Shown here piece after piece: positions 22,592 through 31,757 of a DNA stretch of 64,000 nt. The stretch is from Trichopria drosophilae (lineage: Eukaryota; Arthropoda; Insecta; Hymenoptera; Diapriidae), in NCBI GenBank assembly GCA_030407085.1, contig CM059582.1:22829001-22893000 (forward strand). Reading direction: 5' to 3'. A program made the position numbers and the translations under genes. Under the pieces are notes generated by a model. The model ran no database searches. It saw only the letters and a list, made by a program, of their open reading frames with translations, and was not told the origin of the DNA. How positions within the stretch are numbered: the first letter of the stretch is position 1; the number at the start of each line of letters is the position of its first letter.

Positions 22592-23985
22592 TTAACCCTT
22601 TAAGTCCCAAATGTGCTAAATTTGCACATCGATTTCAGCATCGTTTTATGTATAAAACAAAAATTTTTTTAAATTGGAAACATCTATATCCGACTAGTTT
22701 TGAGGTCGCTCTTTCTATTGGCGCTACTGAAATTTTCGAAAAATGGCGTTTAACACTTGTTTTTACAAAAATACTGAAAAAAAGTGATTCTTTAGCTAAA
22801 ATTTTTTTTAATCCTTTTTTAACTATGATACCGATTTCAGATCACCTTCTAACCTGTCAGAAACGTGTTCCCGAATGCTTTACTTTAAAATTATATATTC
22901 ACATACTTTGATTTATTTTGTTTTTTGTTTGAAAATGGCGTCTGAAAGTAATAAAAATTACATTCAATACATTTTTTTTAAATACTGCAAAAAACGTGCT
23001 GTTTTACCTACAATTTTTTGTTTAAATGCATTTTTAACCATGATACCAGTTCCAGATCATGTTCTAACCTATCAGATACATGTTCCCTATTATTTTACTT
23101 GAAAATTAAATACTCACATATTTTGAGTTATTTTGTTTTTCGTTCCAAAATGGCGTCTAAAGGTTGAAAATTTTTGAAATTGAAGAAAATGCTATTATTT
23201 GGGATCTGCTAGATTTTATTTGTAGTAAAATCGTACAAATAAGTTATTACGAGTTTTATACGACGTATTTTGATTTACGGAAGCTGTCCTACCCCATAAA
23301 ATCCAATTTCAAGATGGCGGCTGCCATGTGCTCAGTAAAAATACGTGTATTTCGAGTTCTGTTACAACTAAAATTGGTGTGAAGTTTGCTAATTAATAAT
23401 CTCATAGGTTTCAGTCATCGCTAAACTCGAATCTTTAGTCAGTTTACCGAAATTCAAAATGGCGCATCCAATATGGTTTCTACGTATGTCTACTGACCAC
23501 ATGGCAGTCGCCGTCTTGAAATTGGATTTTATAGGATGTTACTGCTACCGTAAATAAAAAAAAATAGGTCATACATAACTCGTAATAAGTTATTTGTTCG
23601 ATTTTACTACAAATAAAACCTAGCAGATCCGAAATAATAGCATTTTCTTCGATTTCAAAAATTTTCAACTTTCAGACGCCATTTTGAAACGAAAAACAAA
23701 ATAACTCAAAATATGTGAGTATTTAATTTTCAAGTAAAATAAACGGCTACACGTATCTGACAGGCTAGAAGGTAATCTGAAACCGGTATCATGGTTAAAA
23801 ATGCATTTAAAAAAAAATGTGTTAAATCTCATTTTTTTGAAAAATTTCAGTAGTGCCAATCGAAAAACGACCTCAAAACTAGTCGGACATAGATGTTTCC
23901 ACTTTTTTTCAAATTTTCATTTTATACATAAAATGATACTGAAATCCATGTGCGAATTGTGCACAATTGGGTCTTAGAGGGTTAA
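22592..23985. mobile_element. Foldback element with TTAA target duplication (piggyBac-type MITE)
   Basis: Flanked by TTAA at 22592-22595 and 23982-23985, with termini CCCTTTAAGTCCCAA and (reverse-complemented) CCCTCTAAGACCCAA. The inverted arms are long: the left arm runs through ATCTATATCCGACTAGTTTT and GAGGTCGCTCTTTCTATTGG, which the right arm mirrors with GTCGGACATAGATG and CCAATCGAAAAACGACCTC. Pairing continues inward to CCAATTTCAAGATGGCGGC at about 23310 and its inverse near 23510. The left arm holds a roughly 200-base tandem duplication (CCGATTTCAGATCACCTTCT at 22834 versus CCAGTTCCAGATCATGTTCT at 23047) that is single in the right arm. The TTAA duplication and CCC terminus are features of the piggyBac superfamily; no transposase is encoded, so it is non-autonomous. 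The short frames inside are products of the repeat. Confidence 0.8.
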
Positions 23986-24641
23986 GAATCAAATTTTCCA
24001 AGTCAGGGTCCATGTTGACTTAAGAACCAATGCAAATGCTTGTTCGTGCATCAGCAAAAAAAAAGTCGTTCTATCAGCTTCCACGAATCTAGCTTATTTT
24101 CGTCGAATTTAATTATAAATTAATTAGATTTTTTAAATTTCAATGAGGGAAGCATGAATTGCGAAAGAGATTTTGTGACCTTTCCAGAAGATGAAGTCGA
24201 TAACTTCGAAAAAGTACCAAAAGAGGTTTACCTGTGTCACTGATGCATCAATTATTAGTGTGTCTGAGATTTTACGCTCCTTTATTTACCAATATACATA
24301 TTATGGTTGCCCATAATTTACTTAATTATAAAATTTGGTTAGGGCTCCATCTGAACAGGTTTAGTTTAATATAAAAGAATATAGAATTTGTTTAGATTTT
24401 ACAATTAACATTAATACGAAACACTATAAGGCCTTGTAGTATAGTGATTTTGGATTTCTCGCGGTAAAATGGCTTAAATGTAGTTTAATTGCACATAATT
24501 ATGCTTGAAAGATACGCTTGGGACCTCTACTAATGAAAATCGGATAGAAAACAACTACATTAACATTTTTGGTTGAGTCGTCGGAAGAGTCTTTTTTTTT
24601 ATACAGCTTTCTGTAAGCTTAGAAGTTTTTTGATATTCCTA

Positions 24642-24818
24642 GGTGTCCGATGTAACTCGAGACCTAGTTATGTAATATAATTAATGAAAAATTCGAAGAA
24701 ATATTTAGGTATGGCAAATTGTGCAAGTTTGCTAAGCTGGTTAAAAAATTGCTTTATATTTTTTACAATTTTTTATGTAATATATTAAAGAACCAGGTAT
24801 CGAGTTACATCGGACACC
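24642..24818. repeat. Hairpin MITE, GGTGTCCGATGTAACTCGA arms
   Basis: The left arm (24642-24679: GGTGTCCGATGTAACTCGA, then GACCTAGTT...TGTAATATA) and right arm (24776-24818, ending TCGAGTTACATCGGACACC) are near-perfect inverted repeats separated by about 100 AT-rich bases. No target duplication is evident. Confidence 0.75.
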
Positions 24819-27800
24819 GATATATATTCTAGTTGATTCTGTTCTAAAGAAGCGACTTAAAGCGTTTAAACCTTAAGCCAGGTCTTTAGTATCAAACTTA
24901 AAGTTTCAGTCTTATTGTTGTTTCTTAAGTTTCAGTGTTAAGTCTGTTCTTAGATAAGCAATAGTTAAGTAGGTGCCGTCGACGACTATTAAATATGTGT
25001 ACGCTTAAGTTCTTCTTTAGAGATAAGTAATGCTTCGTAAAGTTCGACTTAAGAAAGCATGTAAGAAACGACTAGGAATTCCGGCCTAAGAGATGCCGTT
25101 GAAGTACACGTGGGAAATAGTTACCCATAATTAGTATAACCCTCATTGAGTAAAATCTATGGGTTACGGTAGTAGGATGTGTCCATATCATGTGCACGAA
25201 GAGTTTCTTAAAGAGAGATTTATAGATGAAACATCCGAAACTGACAAATTCTGTAACAGTATTATGAGAGCTAAAACCTAAACGTAAATCCAATTTTTTA
25301 TATCACGGTAATAAACTCTTAGTGTTTAGGTATTAGTCTTCATGATATTTTAATGGAATTTATCAGTTTAGAAGGTTTCATCTTAAGGCCATCATTAAAA
25401 TCACGTAGAACTCGTAGACATAATCCTCTGCTGTTAAGTGAGGCTTCCTGCACGTCTTATTACGTACTGCTTTTCAGATGAGTTTTAAATCACTGAGTGT
25501 AAATAGACCATAAATTCAACGAATATTTCCTGTAATATTCTGGGGAAACAGTTGATGACATTCAGGGAATAGCCTAATAAAAAACGTGAACATATTCTTG
25601 TCAGTTGTAGGCCATTTTTCTGTGTGGGTAGCTACACATCAACCAACTTGAGGTAGTTTGGCTTAATAGCCTATTATTTGGGAATGACCAATTAATGATA
25701 TGAACTGGTCGTATTGTTGAAATGTTTAAAGTTGAAATGTTTAAATTTATTATCATCAACATTTCACCGATATAAAGAGAAAATATGTATCATCACTAGT
25801 GCCACATGGTTTCGTAAACTTACAATAAAGTTGCCAACTTGTAGCAGCCTTACTTAAACTTGCCATAATCTTCGGGGATGCTAATATTCGCGGATAGCTT
25901 AACCTCCTAGGATACTTTAAATCTGACGAGTAATTATATAGAAAAGTATATCTTCTTATTAATAGTTTTTCTGAAAGTAGCCCTGAGAAGGATATTAACA
26001 GAAATAACTATCTAGTAACAGTCGTGATATTATTAATAATTTATTATTCAATTTTTTGAGAATGAATAAACGATATGGGGTATTCTATTTTGGTCACTCG
26101 CACTATTTTCAAAATTACCGCGAACTTAAGCTAAAGATGATCTATATTTGTCTTAATCTGCACGATGCTATTTGACTATTTGTTTATAGGTTATAAACGC
26201 ATTCGTCATGGCGCAATAAATCCATTCTGTAATCGTTCCAGAAGCGATAATGTACATAATGTTGGCAAATTCTCTATCAGTCGATGATTCCACCGCATAG
26301 AATACATAGGAAATTTAACTTAAGCGTTGAGAATTTTACGGTTTTGTTAAAAGGCAAAAAGATTCGTAGCTTTCTCCAAAATTCGATATTTACTATAATT
26401 AATTGAATACTACTGCATGTAATTTTCGAAAACGGTAGTCGAAAATTTTACGCTTTATTGTAACTTCTTTCGTCGGATGTATTTTAAAAAAATGCAGTAA
26501 ACGACAAAAAAACGAGTTTTTTGATACTTAGCATACGAAAAACCAGTAGTACACATAGCATCAACTGCTGCTTCTAATACCGATTTTAGTGTTGTATTTT
26601 CGACATTCCTAATTGGAAAGTGTTTTCGAGATGAATGTCTTGATTTATCGAATGTAACTCTGGAATTTCATTCTCTAATGTCCGCAGAAAGATGAAATAA
26701 CACTTGTGTAGTAATATCATACAAAATAAAAACAAAGAACCAATATTTGAATCACTTATATCACAATGAACTTTTTTGGGGCGATATTTGTTTTCTGCTT
26801 TATGCTATAAACTATAGCTATATAAACAAAATTACGATGCATATTCGAAAATTACTTAAGATCTACCAATTTAGGGAGACCTAATCAAGATGACTTGAAC
26901 AAGAATTTTAGTCGACCAATCATTCAGGAATAATAAATTTCATGAAAGACGTAATTGCTTTTTCATTCTTATTCTTTATCTTAACTTATAAGCATGTTAT
27001 GTGGAAATTATGAGAAAAACAAAATCATTTCTGTCCTGTCGTAAACCAATATTTTATGAGAGAACCGTTAGCATCGTTATTTTGGTACTAAACATGAAAA
27101 GAAATTGTTTAATATTCGAAACTTTCTACATATTTCATATTTGTGGTATGTTGTTTTTACAATCTGCCAGTATGTAAGATACACGCATTTTTTACTGTTT
27201 TATTTTTTTTCATTTCAAATAGCATTTCGTAGACCCATGACATATAGTATCACGACATAAAATATCAATTTTATGCTGGGTCGTTTTTCATCGTCGCAAG
27301 TCAGCAGACGCAGTTTTCCTAAACTTTAATACCAGTTAAAAGTAATTAAAAATTCCACAATCCAAGAATATTTTTCTTAAAAATGTCCAATAATTGAACA
27401 TTTTCTATAAACAAAGAAAGGATATAAAAACGGATATGCTTCGAGGCTGCTTTTATTCTAAAAATGAATGGGTAATAAAATTTCAAAAAACTATTATTTT
27501 TTCGAATTAGTACGTATATACATTCAAAAAAAGTTTCGAATTCAGACGAACAGTTAGCTACTCAAACAGCAAAAAGACATTTTAAAGAGCTCTTTAAGAA
27601 CTCTTAAAAATTGTAAGATGTCTTAAGTACTTCTACTTAAGATGCCAGAAAGAGCGCTGAAAGTAATCTTTAAGAAGGCTTATGCATCGATTTTAAGTGC
27701 TCTATAAGACCTCTCAAATGTAAGGTCTCAGAAAAGTGGTCTTGTTTGAGAGCTTTGACATATAAAATAAATAACATAAATGAAAAACAAATTTCTGAAA

Positions 27801-28393
27801 ATTATAGATTCTATTTTTGTACCTTAATTATTAATTTATATACTTTTTATCTTAGTTCCTTTTTCCAGTTTGTATATTTATTTATTGGATGGTGATTGCA
27901 TTGAATAGAATGGGATCATGCAATAATTATACAAAACTGTGACAACGCTGGCTCAATATCGTAATCTAAATAATTAATGGATTTAAGGGAACCTATTTAA
28001 CACAAATAGACTTGTCATTTTCAAAATCATTAATGCATTTACTGTGTCACTGAAGATATTTAAAAAACTCTCTCCCACTCCTAGAAAAAACGTTGAGCGC
28101 ACCACTGCATTGATATGCAATAGTTAATTCAAAACGGGAATGGAACCTAACTTCTGAATTTCTATAATATTGTCACACAAGGCACTTCACTTAAAACTAT
28201 TCGTAAAACTTTTCGTGCGGTAGGATGTGATTAAAAAATCTGCTCAGAACTATCGTCGGGTTATTACTGAACCTGTTTCGTCTTGTAAGGTCATTCTGGT
28301 TTATATTGTTTGCTCTTTTGTGTGTTTTATCTCAAACATAATCGTAATTGCTATTTAACTTGCATCTTTCTTGCGGCTTGAAAAAAAATTGAC
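24819..28393. other. AT-rich stretch without genes
   Basis: No coding exon is supported. A CTTAAG-rich segment at about 27.55-27.76 kb (AAAGAGCTCTTTAAGAACTC, TTCTACTTAAGATG) has several short palindromes. Nothing else recognisable. Confidence 0.4.
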
Positions 28394-28449
28394 TCTTAAA
28401 ATGGGTGCGGGTTAAAAAACCGACATATCAAAAAGCCTATAGTAAAAAT

Positions 28450-29363
28450 GGGTACAGGACGTTTTGGCGCCGCCGTTTTGGCACCGCCGTTTTCGCGCCG
28501 CCGTTTTCGCGCCAGCGACGTTTTGGCGCCAAACAGTTTTAACGGTGATCTTTTTGGTGCGAGGACATTTTAGTGCAAAATACTCACCTGTAACCAGTCA
28601 CAATTTTATGGCCAACTCGCATCGTGTTCCCGGGGGGGGGGGGGGGGGTAAAGAATGATAAAAATCGTAGGACAGGTGTTGGAAAGATTCGACGATACTC
28701 GCTAATCCGTGGTGTAAAGAATGCAAGGTGAAACATTCCGAGTAGTATCTGACACATAAATTTCTAAGTGCTCGGCTCGCATTATGTTCACAGTAAATGT
28801 GTGCGTGGGGGGGCCTGCGCCCCCTCCCGCTAAAAAAAAACTTAACCCACGATGACCACATAGTGCTCGGACCTCATTATTTCCCGGTAAATATACACTA
28901 TTTAATAAATATACTCCGAATTTAACAACGAACAGATCAAAGAAAATATCGCCGTAATTACACCAATACAAAAAAACGTCGTCACAGTAATCCTAGTTAG
29001 TTGAAAGAGGAAATGGCGCCAAAACACTACGAGCCAAAACGGCGAGCGCCATAACGACGACGGGGTGCGGGTCAAAAAACCGACAAATCAAAAAGCCGAC
29101 AGGTCACAAAACCGACAGTCAAAATACCGACAATCGAAAAGCCGACAGTCAAAAAGCCGACACATCGAAAAATAGACGCATCGACATGCGGACTGTCATT
29201 TTTTGAAGTCTCGGTTTTTTGACTGTCGGCTTTTCGATTGTCGGCTTTATGAATGTTGGTTTCTTAACCTGTCGGATTTTTGATTTGTCGGTTTTTCGAC
29301 CCGCACCCACGACGACGTCAAAACGGCGACGTCAAAACGGCGGAGCCAAAACGTCCTGCTCCC
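28450..29363. mobile_element. MITE family B (ends GGG..CAGGACGTTTTGGC)
   Basis: The left end GGGTACAGGACGTTTTGGC and the reverse-complemented right end GGGAGCAGGACGTTTTGGC are terminal inverted repeats. Subterminal regions repeat the unit GCCGTTTTGGCGCC / GCGCCGCCGTTTTCGC several times in both orientations (28463-28560, and 29010-29062 with 29318-29355). Without the inner insertion it is 659 bases. The interior has no gene; it includes a 17-G run (28632-28648). Target duplication AGTAAAAAT. Non-autonomous; the superfamily is inferred from the 9-bp duplication. Confidence 0.85.
29063..29308. mobile_element. Intact MITE family A (ends GGGTGCGGGTCAAAAAACCGAC)
   Basis: This 246-base element has near-perfect inverted termini: left GGGTGCGGGTCAAAAAACCG, right (reverse-complemented) GGGTGCGGGTCGAAAAACCG. 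Each half is built of degenerate 14-15-base units (AAAAAGCCGACAG, AAAATACCGACA, CGAAAAGCCGACAG) in opposite orientation, so a transcript would fold into a long hairpin around the centre CATCGACATGCGGACTGTCA. Target duplication ACGACGACG. It is the best reference copy for the degenerate copies at 6.9, 7.7 and 28.4/29.4 kb. Confidence 0.9.
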
Positions 29364-29830
29364 AGTAAAAATACCGACAGTCGAAAAACTGCCAGTCAAA
29401 AAACCGACACTCAAAATACTTACACAGAAAATTACTATTTCTGCTTGTCGATGTGCGTATTTTTTTATGTGTCGGTTTTTCGATTGTCGGCATTTTGATT
29501 GTCGGTTTTTTGACCTGCCGCCTTTTTGATTTGTCGGTTTTTCGACCCGCACCCGCGAACAGTGCTTGTTGTAAGCCTGTCAGTCTTAAAATGACAAATG
29601 ATAACGTTTTCTTTTAGTTTTCAAGATAGCAAGAATTTTTTTAAGACCACATGCTGACTTAATGGCTAAATTTAAGTCAATTTTTATAAGAAGTCGTTCC
29701 TGGTTTTAAGACTTATTTATTTGCTGTATAATAATGAAGTCTACGAGGCATTATACATTGAAGGTTTGAGAAATATTTTTCTGCTGTATGATGTGGTATT
29801 GGCATATATATAATGCAAAAGTGGTAAGAA

Positions 29831-29935
29831 ATGGTCATTCATTCTCCCCTGTCGACACAGTCTACACCGCTGTCTGTATCTTCTGCCACTATCGCTCAGT
29901 ATAGATTAAAGCAGCGGATAGGTTATTGTCCTTAA
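29831..29935 (+). CDS. Short ATG-initiated coding-like frame (34 codons), unknown
   Basis: ATG in context AAGAAATGGTC opens a frame containing SPLSTQSTPLSVSSATIAQY followed by RLKQRI, ending TAA at 29933-29935. The Ser/Thr/Pro-rich then basic composition is unlike the Phe/Ile/Asn/Lys-rich noise of surrounding frames, and local GC content is raised (29845-29915). A donor-like GGATAG|GTTATT follows RLKQRI, and an acceptor lies at 30055, so it could be the first of two exons. No family recognised; a fragment of a transposon protein is an alternative. Confidence 0.3.
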   Translation: MVIHSPLSTQSTPLSVSSATIAQYRLKQRIGYCP

Positions 29936-30055
29936 AACGGATATTGCACAGATCATTGGGGGAATACACTCTGCTTCGGGTACACGTGGCAATCAGATGT
30001 GCTCTTTAAATGTTATGAAAAAAAACTCTTCGTCAATAGTAAATTGTCCTTACAG

Positions 30056-30133
30056 GCGACCAAAATAAAAATACAAAGAAAGCGACCGCGTACAATGCCA
30101 AAAGGCGAGCCGCAGGAGGAATCTGTTTTATAG
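30056..30133 (+). CDS. Possible terminal exon or transposon fragment, basic peptide
   Basis: After TAAATTGTCCTTACAG (AG at 30054-30055) a 25-codon frame reads through QRKRPRTMPKGEPQEESVL to TAG. A second frame, the one reached by splicing from the donor after 29920, reads GDQNKNTKKATAYNAKRRAA and ends at TAA 30135-30137. Two good-looking overlapping frames cannot both be explained as coding. Part of the sequence, GCCAAAAGGCGAGCCGCAG (30097-30115), recurs as GCCAAAAAGCGAGCCACAG at about 57.53 kb, preceded in both places by GGCGACC, which argues for a dispersed repeat. Confidence 0.3.
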   Translation, partial: ATKIKIQRKRPRTMPKGEPQEESVL

Positions 30134-31691
30134 ACTAACCTTGAATAGATGAAGTAATAGTAAACAATTGGGCTAAACGGTATTTACTGTCTGTAAAATA
30201 TTACGTCTGAATTCTATGGGCATTCATCAGAAATTTGTTTTTAAGCGTAATAATTCGAGTACTATTTTATTAGTCTACTATGAAATGATTAATTGAAAAT
30301 TGTTATTATTTTAAAACAGGTTTGATTAGTGACTGGATCTTTTGGATAAAGGCTCAGAATTCCAATTTCTAAAAAACTAATTTTTCGTAGGCTAAACATT
30401 GCAGCTCAAATCATCTCTAATTAATCTAAACTTTATTGCAGAGCTGTTCGGGGTCAATTCTTGTTAACTTAAAGAGTGTTGTCGATAATTAAGTATATAA
30501 ATAAATTCCGGCGACTCTTTTAATTTTGAACCTGATCTAACCTAACCTACCTAGACTACCTTAAATACTGAGTTTTGAGTACTCAGTACATCAATCCCCC
30601 GCCATGCTATAAATATAGTCAACCATCTTAAAATATATTTATCGAAGATTGAACGGATAGTCAGCAATTCTGACCACGTAACACCCTGATGAGGCGAATG
30701 TTTCTCTATGACTTTAAATCCAATTTTGTGAGTCTTTCATGATCCGTAAATCGTTGTATTACGAAAAAACCCGAATTTTTAATTTATTCAACAGAGAAAC
30801 CAAAAGTGAAAATGAAATGTTGTTGGTTTATTAAGGATGACAAGCTACGACTGCCCAATGTTCTATAACGTCCCCTGTTCTAGGTGCTTACATATCAGCG
30901 GCTCAATAGCAATAAAAACGAACAGAGGTATATACTATAAGGCTTAACATATTTTGTTTGTTTAGCAAAAACTTGAAAATATAGTGCGCTTAAAACGCAA
31001 GATGATAATGCAATTAAGATATAACTTGATATATTGTCTTTTTTAGCAATGAGTTGGTATCATTTCATTATCTTTCTCGTCAGTTATTTCAGGTATTATG
31101 TTGCGATTATCTGATGAAATATTTGATAGAGCTCCGATGCTTATAATATAGTAAATATTAAAATAGTACAGCTGATATATTATTAAAAGGATCAATTTCG
31201 TACTGCATTTTAAAAGTATTATTTTCGGATTCTTCTCTTGGTGTTAAGCGCAATAAGTCAAAATTCTCTTGTATCATCAACAAAAATCTAAGCATTTATT
31301 TTTTCCTTCTTATAATCTAAATTATCTCAAACAATATTTGTCCAAAAACTGAGTACAACTTTATACGTAATCCCATATTGTCCGCTTTTTTGAATTTTTT
31401 GAATTTTACTTATTCCATTCCCATTTGAGGTATTAGCTTCACTTCTCTAAAGACGATCTGGAAGTAGATTATGCTTTGACTTAATCAAGGACTCTGTCGA
31501 GTGAATCCTCACAATAGTAATATATCACTTGCTGGTTCGGAACTTCTAAGGGTGATCCCGTTTCTGACATAGATATATTTTGAATTGCTTCATGTTATTC
31601 AGGCAGTTGGCCGAATTGCATAACTTGACTCCCTCTCAATGAATATTCAGTTTAACTAAGGGACTAAATAATACAGAACATATACTTTCTC

Positions 31692-31757
31692 ATGTCTCTC
31701 TCTCTGCAGATAGCAGATGAGCTGGTTGTCATCAGCAAGCGGAAGGTTTTACTTTAG
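31692..31757 (+). pseudogene. Possible reverse-transcriptase remnant (YADD-like block)
   Basis: A short frame reads MSLSLQIADELVVISKRKVL to a TAG at 31755-31757. The block L-Q-I-A-D-E-L-V-V-I-S resembles the RT active-site motif LLQYADDLVVIS, with the tyrosine changed to Ile and the second Asp to Glu, so it would be inactive. An alternative is an exon, because the segment follows a good acceptor (CTCTCTCTCTGCAG, AG at 31708-31709). No neighbouring RT blocks were recognised. Confidence 0.25.

Larger units (their letters stand above)
28394..29592. mobile_element. Three nested MITEs (A inside B inside A), composite insertion
   Basis: An outer family-A element (28403-28449 plus 29373-29554) is split by a family-B element (28450-29363), which is itself split by a second, intact family-A element (29063-29308). 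Both inner insertions have exact 9-bp target duplications: AGTAAAAAT (28441-28449 and 29364-29372) around B, and ACGACGACG (29054-29062 and 29309-29317) around inner A. The outer copy has TCTTAAAAT immediately left (28394-28402) and the same nine bases at 29584-29592, 29 bases beyond its right end. Removing B and one target copy restores a continuous family-A sequence. Nine-base duplications and GGG termini point to Mutator-like (MULE) elements; no transposase is present. Confidence 0.9.

Noticed and set aside
22537..23859. Several 62-124-codon frames inside the TTAA foldback
   Set aside because: Near-identical peptides arise from both arms (for example MKIFEIEENAII on each strand), showing they are products of the inverted repeat.
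28464..29552. Frames of 64-101 codons in the nested MITEs
   Set aside because: They come from the repeated CGTTTTGGCGCC and AAAAACCGACA units and have repetitive low-complexity translations.
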